The position numbers and the translations under genes were made by a program. The notes under the pieces are model-generated. The model did no database searches. It was not told the DNA's origin and saw only the letters and a list, made by a program, of their open reading frames with translations. Of a stretch of 64,000 nt of DNA, positions 26,301 to 37,905 are shown one piece after another. Source of the DNA: Utricularia gibba (lineage: Eukaryota > Streptophyta > Magnoliopsida > Lamiales > Lentibulariaceae); assembly GCA_002189035.1 (NCBI GenBank), contig NEEC01000014.1, positions 932,501-996,500 of the forward strand, in the 5' to 3' direction. The first letter of the stretch is position 1. Every line of letters starts with the position of its first letter.

Positions 26301-29300
26301 AAAAATGTTCATTCTGGATTCTGCAGTGAAAGCTCAAGAATCAGAATAATGGGAAATTTATATTTTAAACAACTTCACTGTGCAAAAGATAGAGATCAGC
26401 GTGACAGAAAAAAATGGTTTGAATGAAACTCCAGTAAATAAGCATTGTCTTTGGAAAATGACCCAAAGCCACATGATTTTTTCCCAGTGGCCTACCTATC
26501 ATCCAAAATGCTAGTATATTGGCAGAAAAACCTAGATGCAGATTCAGTTGTCGATGACGTGTATGATGCTTTCAAACCTTCAACAGATAACGGAAAATGT
26601 AAGGAGGAGAATGATAGACAGTAGTGTTTTTTTTTTTTTTTAATTCAAGATCTCACAACCTAACTAATAAGGTTTTGAATGTGTTCACTTCTTGACTACA
26701 AACTGAATTAGTTTCCATAATACATCAACAAATACTGGCGCAAAAAAAAAGTTTTAGGAAAAATTTCAATTTATTGTTAGTACTGTAATCATTTTGATAA
26801 GCCCCTAGAACCTCTAGGAAGCTTTAAAATACATGTAACCTAGCCGTGAATATATAGCATAACATGCAGAGAGCAAACCAAATTCACTGTGGTGCACAGG
26901 ATCATCAAGCCCACGTAAGAGTGGGCCAAGTACAAAATCCTTTGGCACTAGCTTCATACAGCCTCTGAAATTGTCCCATTGAATTCCCAGAAATGAGTCC
27001 ATGATGAGACATCGCACTGTAGAAACACATTTAAATATTACTATGCCCTGCAGGATGCCTGCAAGCCTGACCATTAGATACCACCCGGGACAGTGAAAAT
27101 CATTACCTTGAGGATTACCGTGGAAAAAGCCATGCTCCCATAGGACTGACACCCATTCAAAAATTTGAGCAGAAGTATCCATGCGATTTTGATTATGATT
27201 TTCATTTGCAGAATAAACCAGATTCTCCGATTCCAGTGCAGAATGAAGCAAACGCATCATCTTTCCTCGAAAAGAGAAGGAACATGGTGTTAAACAGGGA
27301 AGTACCCACAATATTTTCTGATGTTAAACAGGTGTTAAGTCTAAATTACAGGATCTTATATCAGTATATTACTTCAAACATGTTGAAAAAGAGGGAAAAC
27401 TCTTTGAATATCAGCAATCAAGATAAATGCATTTGAAAACCACACTATAAAGGAAAAGGCAAACAAGTATGACTTGCACTCAGAAACCTAACTCACGCAA
27501 TAGCTTTGTACCTGATAATCCCAGGCTGCTTCAACCAAATGAGAGCCATATTCTTCAAGCATTTCATAAAGAAAAAGAAACGATTCCCACCTATGTTGCC
27601 CATTAAAAGTTGGTACACTGTTTTGGCATAATCTCCCAACACCCAATGACTTAGCTTCCTTGTCTGCCCATCTCCCTCGTTTGTCCATCAGTCTGGTATC
27701 AGGGGCTTCATCTCTACATCCTTCATTTACAATCTGCTTCTTGCCCAAGTTCAAAGCTTTTCTGAGTATATGAGCTGACTGCTTCCTCACCAACTTCTCT
27801 TTGTCAAGCTTTGGAAACAGTTTTGTGCAATTATCAGAGAAGCATATAGAGGCAACAGTTTGCACATAAAATCAGAAGAGCAGCCTATTACCAATCCTCT
27901 TTTTATTTCATCCCAAAATTCCTGATCAGCTTTTAAATAAAAAACCAGCTCATTTGAACCAGCATTCAAATCTTCACCAGTCCCCAGTGACATTGATAAA
28001 CAAAGAGAGAGTACATCATAAGAATCCCTTCTCTCACAAGAGCCTTGAGAGAACAGCAGCTTACAACAGTTCCATGTATTCCTCAAGAATTTAACCCTGT
28101 TGAAGCAGAATTCCTTGAATCAAATTGAACAGGGAAAAAAAAAAGAGGAAAGGGCTGTACTTTGATCACTGGGGGCAACTGAAGTACCTTTTTAACAGAT
28201 GTCGTGTCCCAGATGCAAATACTTCAAATGTACAATGACATGTAAATGCTTTACATATACATGGAAGAAGAAATCTTATAGCAGTAGCCCGATGCTCCAC
28301 ACTCTGTGAAAGCATTTGAATAGCGAGTTTCGATAGGTCCCAGACCAATTTTCCAGCAAAATCTTTTGTCCTGGACTCATACTCTAATGCTGATGCAGGT
28401 TTGGCCATTTCAGATTGATTTGGAATTGCAGCGTTTAATATCAAAGTTAATATATTACATGACACAGATAATGGAAAGTCATGATCGCTAAATACCAAAA
28501 AATCTTCATTTGTTCTGGTCAATTTACTCTGAGAATCATCATAAATGCCAGAGTTTATTTCATCATCACTTTGGAGCTTATAAGCTAAACTTTCATCCCA
28601 CTGGTAAATCAGCTCTTCAGTTTGCAGCACTGCTGAAACCGAAATTGCCTTCAAAAGTAACGGCACTACAGTAGTTTCAAGAACTTCCCAGTTGTTAGTT
28701 CGGGATACAACATGAAGAAACAAACTTGTAACCTACGAACATGTAAAATTTTAAGGTATGTTAAGATGCATAAATGTCTAAAATGATTAGAAGAAGACCA
28801 TATAGTATATTGCCTCATAAAGCAGCCCTTCGCTGTGCATGTGTACTGATTTCAATGAGGGAATCAACACTCTCCAAATAAAGAAGTGCACGTGACAAGT
28901 ACCTGCAGAATAATACCTCAAAATAATCAAAAGAAACCCCTCCCTTGGGAAGCAACAGTTTTCCGATACTGGGCAGAGTATAAAGAAGATGAACACGAGA
29001 AAGTACTGAAAATTAGGACAACAGTTTCGCTTACTGGACTTATTAAGTAGAAAACAGAGTGCTGAAAAATAGGACAGCGCGTGGTTACGCCATTCTTGAT
29101 CCAAGGTTTCGGTTTGTTGTACTTGCACGTGGCACTGCAACAACACACATCTCACTTATCTTCTTGCAATACAGGAGCTGCTTATCCAACAACCACAATT
29201 CTACATGCACTGAGAAAACAAAAAAGAAAGTTGCGTGCTCAAGCGCAGATAAACTGGAGAAAAATCATGCCTTCGTAATACTTGCAGACTCATTGAGCAG

Positions 29301-29423
29301 ACTACAGAAAAGAGAGGACGGCGATGCTGATGTCGACGCCAATATACATTCCACTAACGCCGGTACCCCATCAGGCGGGATGTGCCGAAAACTGCCGAGC
29401 AGTGAAGCGACGATAGGGTCCAT
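17311..29423 (-). CDS. TARBP1/Trm3-type tRNA (guanosine-2'-O)-methyltransferase, SpoU family
   Basis: Large SPOUT-class enzyme; yeast Trm3 and human TARBP1 methylate the ribose of G18 in tRNA. Thirty-four exons join in phase to 1783 residues (transcript order): 29271-29423, 29035-29134, 28814-28902, 28188-28732, 27892-28096, 27512-27808, 27107-27260, 26840-27016, 26496-26577, 25885-26159, 25701-25814, 25390-25613, 24542-24694, 24000-24131, 23685-23927, 23357-23481, 23114-23237, 22447-22608, 22218-22365, 22006-22106, 21679-21840, 21362-21409, 21060-21167, 20642-20716, 20423-20473, 19793-19936, 19590-19720, 19059-19233, 18810-18869, 18488-18737, 18132-18283, 17968-18038, 17622-17778, 17311-17475. 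Most of the protein is a helical repeat scaffold. The SpoU fold is C-terminal: [20 protein letters not shown] (motif 1), [11 protein letters not shown] (motif 2), [20 protein letters not shown] (knot motif 3). The first intron needs a GC donor. The start [12 protein letters not shown] was preferred over an ATG 21 codons upstream. Confidence 0.95.
19362..19387. repeat. 26-base poly-A tract in a methyltransferase intron
   Basis: Uninterrupted A run (+ strand; T in the transcript) in the intron between the exons at 19590-19720 and 19059-19233. No flanking element body or target-site duplication was recognised. Confidence 0.9.
22649..22802. repeat. Diverged tandem duplication of about 60 bases in a methyltransferase intron
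   Basis: Two copies, about 22653-22710 and 22739-22800. Each consists of an A run, then TGAAGTG, CTCT(T)TCTTTG, ACTCAA and ATCAACATAC, with several mismatches. Both lie within intron 22609-23113. It is non-coding and probably arose by local duplication. Confidence 0.8.
23273..23293. repeat. 21-base poly-A tract in a methyltransferase intron
   Basis: Uninterrupted A run in the intron between the exons at 23357-23481 and 23114-23237. It is T-rich in the sense strand and about 35 bases upstream of the acceptor, so it may act as part of the polypyrimidine region. Confidence 0.85.
29135..29270 (-). other. Candidate GC-AG intron (intron 1 of the methyltransferase gene)
   Basis: The first exon reads in frame through SASITK, with the exon end AAG followed by GCATGA. 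The next exon begins after TTGCAG at 29134 with a phase-0 TGC codon. The only nearby GT site gives the wrong phase and hits a stop, so a GC donor is the simplest solution. No transcript evidence was available. Confidence 0.7.
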
Positions 29424-30143
29424 TCCAGAGGCCCCCCAGAGTGCTGCTCGTGCAGACAAAACCCTAAGGCTTTTTTGACAACACAACGGTCAAATAATGA
29501 TAGCGCATAATATGGAAAGAATATTCATACCATGATTGGACAGCGTCATATATTCGTACATTTCAACAACTAAAAATAACGACAGTCCAATCACATGGAA
29601 GATGACCAATGTCTCGTTCTTCGTGGTCCATAATTTTCTAGCTGCGAAGGGCGCAGAGATTTCCGGAACCGCTATATTTTACGCGTCCTCGTTCACATTT
29701 GGCGGTGGTTTCCGTCGTGATATCATCGCCTCGTTTCCGTCTGGTACTTGTCTCATCGCACATTTTCTTGAAATTTATTGTGCGTTACACTCAAGTTTTG
29801 TGATGTATGAATGGGGTTGTTGTGTTATTCTTTATTTTTTCTTTTCTAATGAAACTAATGAAATTGTTGTTTGTTGGCTGGTCAGGCGAGGGGTTTTAGT
29901 TCCCTCCATGTACATCTCTGTGGATTTGATGTGGGTTTTTTACCTCTGCGTTGAAGATGCGTTCTTTTTGGAATTTCAATGTGCTATTTCAATGGAAACT
30001 CTGAGGGCATTTCCGCGGGTCTTCTTTTATGCGAATAGGTTGCTTACTCCTCAACAAGCATGTGATTTTGTGTTTCTGATGTCTTTAGTGAGGCGGAAGA
30101 ACGAGGCTCCAGGAATATTGTGAGGGGAGTTTTCTTCCCTCAA
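29424..30143. promoter_or_regulatory. Bidirectional promoter region, methyltransferase / CBL
   Basis: 720 bases separate the divergent start codons of the - strand methyltransferase gene and the + strand CBL gene. It must hold both promoters and 5' leaders. A 195-codon open frame on the + strand (29536-30123) ends just before the CBL ATG, but shows no recognisable domain and is probably chance. Confidence 0.65.
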
Positions 30144-31751
30144 ATGGGGTGCATGTGTTCTACTACAAGAAAGCAGCTTTATGGCTACGAAGATCCCATT
30201 GAACTTGCATCTCAAACTTATTGTAAGTTGGCTGCAGTTTCACCTACCGATGGTTATGATTGATCATGTGTATTGCATGACGAACCTCTCGTGCTTGCAG
30301 TTACAGTTAGTGAAGTTGAAGCATTATTTGAGTTGTTTAAGAGCATCAGCAAATCAATTGTAGATGATGGTCTCATAAACAAGGTTGTTACTCATAAATG
30401 TAACACGGGCATAATTGTGATTCTCAGCGTGATAAACACTTTTTATTCTGCTACCTCACCTGGTAAAGCCTTCTCGACCTAACTTTTGTGTAATTGCTGT
30501 TTAACATGCAGGAAGAATTTCAACTTGCTTTGTTCAATAATGGGAAAAAGGATAATCTTTTCGCTAATCGTGTAGGTACCCATAGCCCATCTGGTATTTT
30601 GAAATATTTTTCACTCTCTAGATAGTGGAAGTCTGCAAGTCTGGTGTTTAATGTTCTGAAATATTTTGTGTTAAAGCGAACAAAAAAATGATCATTCCTT
30701 TTAAATATAGTGGCAAGCATGGCTCAATCATGGTGTTTTGTTGTATAGGAAGGTTTACCATTGGGTCATAGAACTTTCCAATGTTAACTACGCTTTTTCG
30801 CTGCAGATATTCTATCTATTCGATGTAAAGCAAAAGGGAGTTATTGACTTCAGCGATTTTGTTAAATCACTAAACGTTTTCCATCCAAAGGCTCCACTTG
30901 AAGATAAAATTAACTGTGAGCTTGCAAGATACTTGTGTCCTTACTGAAGGTTTTTCCATTTGTTTCGTTGTATCACCCTGCATAACAATGTTTACTCTTG
31001 GCATTTTCAATGTAACAGTTTCTTTTAAGTTGTATGATTTGGATGGAACTGGATACATTGAGCGTGAAGAGGTAATATATTTTCTCTTGGCTTTCCATGC
31101 TCAATGTTGAAAGAAACTGCATGCGCATCCATCTCTACTTAATCTATTTATGGCTTGTACAAGTGACTTGATTTGCGTTCTCTTGTTGGATACTCCATGA
31201 AAATCTTATACTCTGTTCTTTTGTTGGAAAACAACTTCGGCCATGATTCTTGTTGTGATTATGCTAAATTTCATGAATATTAATATCAGCTGGTGATGGA
31301 CTTCGCTGCTGCTGATTTTATGCAGGTTAAGCATATGTTGATTGAACTTTTATTTGAAACTGAAGTAAAGCTTGCTGATGAAACCATAGAGATGATTCTT
31401 GACAAGGTAGGTACATGGAGAGCACATATTCAGCATCTGTTACTCACATCATTTTCCCCCAATCCAATTCATGAGTTCCATCCAACAGACATTTGTGGAA
31501 GCTGACGGAGATGGAGATGGGAAAATAGACAAGGCAGAGTGGTATGACTTTGTCTCTCGAAATCCATCACTCATGAAGATAATGACTCTCCCATATCTGA
31601 GGTAGAGTAACTGACCCCCATTGTTCTTGGCCAAAGATCAGCATCTCTAATTTGCTGTCTTTCTAAAGTGTCGGGGATTCTTTCCAGGGACATAACCACA
31701 ACATTTCCTAGCTTTATTTTCCACTCGAAGGTTGATGAAGCTGCTACCTGA
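30144..31751 (+). CDS. CBL1: Calcineurin B-like calcium sensor, CBL1/CBL9 type
   Basis: Calcium sensor that binds and recruits CIPK kinases in potassium, sodium and stress signalling. Eight exons (30144-30222, 30301-30383, 30512-30571, 30807-30915, 31019-31071, 31326-31406, 31489-31601, 31688-31751) join in phase to 213 residues, the length of Arabidopsis CBL1. The N-terminus [11 protein letters not shown] has a myristoylation Gly2 and a palmitoylation-type Cys3, with a second Cys at position 5, predicting plasma-membrane anchoring. Four EF-hands follow: a divergent first one around [11 protein letters not shown], then [28 protein letters not shown] and the well-conserved [14 protein letters not shown]. 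The C-terminal FPSF motif ([15 protein letters not shown]) carries the serine that CIPKs phosphorylate in this family. Assignment to CBL1/9 rather than another CBL rests on length and on the C-terminus, so the exact orthologue is inferred. Confidence 0.95.
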
Positions 31752-32816
31752 TTTGAGCCCCAGCAGCAGCAGCAGCTTGTTCATTCGTTCCCATGGCTAT
31801 AAAAGAAGCCATAGTTTTGAGTACATTTTGAAGAGCATTAATGTAGCTGTCTCAGCCTGGACAAGTTGTAAGGAAAGAGAGTATTCCCCATGCAAGCTAA
31901 CTGAGATGACAGACACCTCAACAAACAGAAAAAAAAAAAGACACTGCTTTTTATTTAAAAACCAAGATAAATGGAACATAATGTCATGGAAATACACATT
32001 TATCCTATTTAAGTATTGGTTTTACTTGCATGACCTAATAGCCCATGAACACGGAATAATGGCGCCAAAATGTTTGGAACCCTAATTCATTTGCTACGTT
32101 ATTCACGAAACCCTAGATCTTCTCTCGGGTTTTTGTTCACCTCTTGTTGTTGTGCATAGCATATTTGGGAGTAAGGGCCTGCCATCGGCGTCCATCTAGG
32201 AACTACGCAGTCCTGCTTCGATGGGTGGCGCAACATGATCGCGTTGAATCATCTCCAATGACCAGGGAAACGAGAAGCGTATAGGTGATGCTGATAAATG
32301 TGAAGTGACTGTGCATCTGCCCAACACCGTTTTTGTAAGATGCCCGATGTTCTTCTCTTGTTTATTTTGGTTTGATTTCTTTCTTATTTTTGGCTCCGTG
32401 GATTCAGCTGTCGTGCAGAATGACATCAAGTTGTGGCCTTTCAAGCTTGTATACCAACCAGCTGACGACCCATTGATTGTGGCGAAATGCAAAGATAAAG
32501 AAAAGAAATTTGAAGATGAAGAAATTTGATCCTGTGTTCGAATCTGCTTGTTTCTGTCATATGGTTGAATCTCCTTCGCTTGAGAGGATAGTAAAACCTG
32601 TTGTGATATCATTGATAAATCTCTTGATACATGCTTTGCCAGAATTCTGTAAAGATTAAGGTGTTCAGGGAAGCAATCTGCATACACCAAAACATTTCAT
32701 TTTTACACAGGAAATGAATTTGTGATCCCCGATACCTACATAAGAACATGCTCGCTTGGTTTTCTAAGCTTCCTTGATCTCATCATGCTAATTATTTGCA
32801 CATGAAGATCATTGCT
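31752..32816. other. Convergent intergenic region with a gene fragment
   Basis: Between the CBL stop (+) and the beta-amylase stop (-). 31752-32090 is probably CBL 3' UTR. 32177-32529 holds an HSP70 fragment, described separately. 32530-32816 shows nothing I can name and should include the beta-amylase 3' UTR. Confidence 0.6.
32177..32529 (+). pseudogene. Decayed fragment of a cytosolic HSP70 gene, intron retained
   Basis: Remnant of the ATPase-domain start of a plant cytosolic HSP70. The first part reads GPAIGVHLGTTQSC, matching the phosphate-binding loop region. After a one-base frame change comes QHDRVE, then in another frame NDQGN fused to RIGDADK...PNTVF, with the stretch normally between them missing. 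Right after NTVF there is GTAAG at 32335, exactly where plant HSP70 genes carry their single intron. About 66 bases later similarity resumes (from about 32401) with DSAVVQNDIKLWPFKL and runs to FEDEEI followed by a stop. The first part of the second exon (DAKRLIGRRF) is lost. Frameshifts, deletions and a stop make it non-functional. The intron remnant argues for a DNA-level copy rather than a retrocopy. Later HSP70 sequence is absent. Confidence 0.85.
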
Positions 32817-34734
<1,918 letters not shown>

Positions 34735-35783
34735 GTGTAACGAGTGGCGGTGCAGAGGACCTGGCTATTTATAAACAGGAAGGGAGCGGCTCGGTAAACG
34801 TCGTGCCGGTTAAAGGCATACCATACTTTTCCAAAGTCGCCCCTACGCGCTTCCACATTCACCTGAACCCCACTTCCGAGAAACAGGCGGTAATTCTCGA
34901 TCTCATTCTCTTCACCTGCCCAAGTTACCAAATCGTGAAGTAATTAAGGAAATCACCGGCAGTAAATGCGGTGTCTTGTGGATGCTTCCTCATATGAAAA
35001 ATAATGATTTAGAGTATGTTTGATAGAAAGTATAAAGGTAGATAATTAAATGGAAAAAGAAAAACATGATATTTGATAGATATAATAAATTATATTTTGG
35101 ATAATTTATATCATGAATATGGGATAAAATAATGAAACATGAAAGATTGTGATAAAATTATCTTGTTATATATTTCTTTTCATATCAAGTATAACTTATA
35201 CATATACCAAACACAATATTAATGTATAAAATTTTAGTTTTTGGACATGTGAGGGTAAAAGGAGACATTAGTTGTGGTTCTGGGGAGGCTGATTCGGTGC
35301 TGACGGTGCAGTTGCCTGTCAGCCCCGCAGGAGTGGACAGGACAAGAGGCACAAAAACGATTGGCTCACATTCATTCGCGGCGGTTATAATCTCTGGTTC
35401 ATGGGTGGACAAAAGTATCGTGTTGCTGATATTTTACTGGGGGATAGATATTTGTGAGGGGTGGGAACGGATATTTTGGAATGGTATTCATAATACTCTT
35501 TTTCCTTTGAATGAACACGTAGGTGGGTCAGAGAGGAGGAAGATCCTTTTGGGGCTGCGGCAGATGCCGTCCACGCATCCTTGCGTGGCTGTGAATCGAA
35601 GTTGCCTAATCCATGGGTCTACCTTATCCCATGTGGGTGTGGGTGTTTTCCACTTGTGTTGGATTGGCCGTGCAAGATGGAAACAGGCAAAAGGTTTGGA
35701 CCATCATGTTCTAGTTCTCGGTTTGGGTACAGATTATACTGCTCCAGAGGTGGAATGAATATGAAGGGAGGGGGTGGGGGAAG
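34735..35783. other. Intergenic: BAM3 promoter and endoribonuclease 3' side
   Basis: About 1050 bases upstream of BAM3 and downstream of the XendoU-type gene. 34980-35220 is AT-rich. 35222-35758 is less AT-rich and carries a 178-codon open frame on the + strand and a 75-codon one on the - strand; neither resembles a protein I know. Confidence 0.55.
34766..34773 (-). promoter_or_regulatory. TATA-box-like element of BAM3
   Basis: On the - strand this reads TATAAATA, about 32 bases upstream of the BAM3 ATG at 34734. It is the only strong TATA match close to the gene. If used, the 5' UTR would be only a few bases long. Confidence 0.5.
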
Positions 35784-37643
35784 TTAGTCTGCTGCAATTG
35801 GGAAGGCTGATCCCAATCTGTTTCCGAATCGGTAGCACTTGATGTTGACGCAGTAGGGGCCGAGTTCAAGGTAGTTGTCTTCCCCTCCCAGGTAGAAGCA
35901 GAGAGTGTACATGGCTATTTCGAACTCGGGGCTTACTCCAACGAGGGTGCTTGATACGGACTTGAGGACTCCGTTCCATCTGAACTGGACGGTCAGCAGC
36001 TGCGACTCTGAGTCCGGCTGCCAGAGATTGGACATTGGTTATGGAGGAAAACAGCAGAAGCTCTACAACATGAATCATATAGTTCATCATCCTTTCTACT
36101 TGGATCGTTTTAGTTTTCCACTCCTTGTGAATTATGAAGGATCAGGAAAAAAATGTTACCAGTTGGCGTTGCCTTCTGGGAAAAATGTAGCCTTGATAAT
36201 CCACTCTTCCTTTCGCCTCTTCAAGATAAAACTGTGAACAAAAAAGAATTAAACTTTCATACCATGATGTGAAAATAAAATTTGCTGATGAGGAAATGAA
36301 ATGAAGCTAGGACCTGAATCCAGTTATGAAAGCCTGTGACTTCTTGTTCTTCCCTTTGTTTGATTTCTCCAACAAACACATGTTCAAAAGCAGAAGAAGA
36401 ATGAGACGTACCACCACGGCCATAAAGATCGAACCAAAGGCTCATCAGCATGTTCTTAAAATCTCGAAAATTCTCAGGAGCTACACCCTTGGCCAGTAGA
36501 TACTTGTGGAGGTAGAGAATTGGTGCGGTTCTACTAATCTCTTCTATAAATGCTTCTTGTTCTTGCCTTTCTTCGCATGTCACGTTTTCTTTGTACCCTT
36601 CATGAGGATTATAATTGTCAAGAAGGGAGCAAAAACGGGAATAGGTCGGCCTCACGAGCACTTCTTCGCTCAGCCACGAAAAAAGGCTCCCTTGTGCCAT
36701 GTCTCCTGTTTGGTAAACCTTCTTCCCTTCACCGCAATCAATTTCATAATCTTTTCCAGGTGATAAACGGTTTAGATCGAGTTCCCATAATCTGTTCAAT
36801 GCCTTCAACAGATCTGCTAACTCGTCTTCTGAGGGTTCAATGTCGATGCCAGTTTCGATGCCACATGAGTAGTTTTGCTCATCAACAGGACGCTTGTACT
36901 GATCCCACTTGTGCTTATTCACCTAAAGCAGCATAGAGTTCAGTCATCTGAACATTCAAACTCAAAAGCAATGATAAAGCTAACAGATGAAAAGTGCAAG
37001 AGGCAGTCGATGGTAAGCAATGTAATGATTCTCAACCTTATGAGGCTTATGTGTAGCTGTTTCCCAGCCATCATTTTTTGTGTCATCATCCTCCTATCAC
37101 AACGAAAAACGAAATTCAGAACCCAGGGAATGTGAACCCATCATCACTCAAAAAGCATCAGTAATCATGATAAGTTTTTACACTTATAACTACCCAAAAA
37201 ACTGATCTTTCTTATCTCATCTGCAGCAACAGCAAAAGGGAACGGGCAAGGATACTCAGAATCTTCTCCTATTGCAGAAGATTCTGATCCTCAAAGTTCA
37301 CTATTGAGAAAGAACAATAGACCACCCTACACAAAATCACTTGCCACAAAGAATCTAAAAATCCACAGGAAAAGAGGATCTGATTCATGCCTTTATTCTG
37401 GTTCCATGAGAAATCTGGGAATCATGACGGGTCTCCGTATCCGCCGACACCACCTGCAACAAAGTTCAAAAAATCTGGAACAATCAATCACTGAAGTACC
37501 AAAATACTTGTGTTTGAGTAACCCAGAACCTCCGCCCACGTAGATCTGGATCGATGGTCGTCGCTATGACGTCGATCATCAGCATCGCCACCGCGAATGT
37601 GATCCAGAGCTACATTCACCAGTCCCTTCACCAGATCATCCAT
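35784..37643 (-). CDS. Poly(U)-specific endoribonuclease, XendoU family
   Basis: EndoU-type RNase; animal members cut at uridylates using manganese and process snoRNAs and other RNAs. Six exons in transcript order: 37530-37643, 37391-37453, 37037-37093, 36314-36922, 36160-36231, 35784-36017. They join in phase to 382 residues. The N-terminal part is acidic and polar and begins MDDLVKGLVNVALDHIRGGD. The catalytic domain carries FEHVFVGEIK and GFHNWIQ (two catalytic His), then FYLEEAKGRVDYQGYIFPRR and WNGVLKSVSSTLVG (catalytic Lys). It ends with the strand-rich SPEFEIAMYTLCFYLGG block. The second exon (VVSADTETRHDSQISHGTRI) is supported by WAE-VVS resembling family members I remember, but its donor would be GC; skipping it also keeps the frame and gives 361 residues. 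The gene starts only 262 bases downstream of the VPS13 stop codon on the same strand. Confidence 0.93.
37094..37390 (-). other. Candidate GC-AG intron (intron 2 of the XendoU-type gene)
   Basis: The 63-base exon 37391-37453 ends AAG followed by GCATGA, the same exon end and donor hexamer as in the methyltransferase gene. No in-phase GT donor follows before the stop. The alternative is that this exon is skipped. Confidence 0.55.
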
Positions 37644-37905
37644 ATCGCGCCCAACTGCTACTAACAACTAAACCGAGAGAAACAAAAAGAAACAACTGAT
37701 ACAAAAATCAACCCTTGTCGACATTGCGATAAGGCAATTAAAATAAATCAGAAAAAAAAACGCCCAGTTTCATTGTGTTTGACTTTTCTGGCCTTCTTTG
37801 TATACAGTTTCTTGATGGCGTTGACGGTTACAGATTTTATTCCATGTACAAAAACAGAGTGCTCTGTTGACGGTTACAGGGAAGGGTCTTTCTGGTTGGA
37901 GCTGC
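37644..37905 (-). promoter_or_regulatory. Short VPS13-to-endoribonuclease spacer
   Basis: Only 262 bases lie between the VPS13 stop codon and the start codon of the next gene on the same strand. They must serve as VPS13 3' UTR plus the promoter and 5' UTR of the XendoU-type gene. Confidence 0.55.

Noticed and set aside
29536-30123. 195-codon open frame in the methyltransferase/CBL spacer
   Set aside because: No recognisable domain. It sits in the shared promoter and leader region and ends just before the CBL start codon. The composition (runs of Phe, Cys, Val) looks like translated T-rich non-coding DNA.
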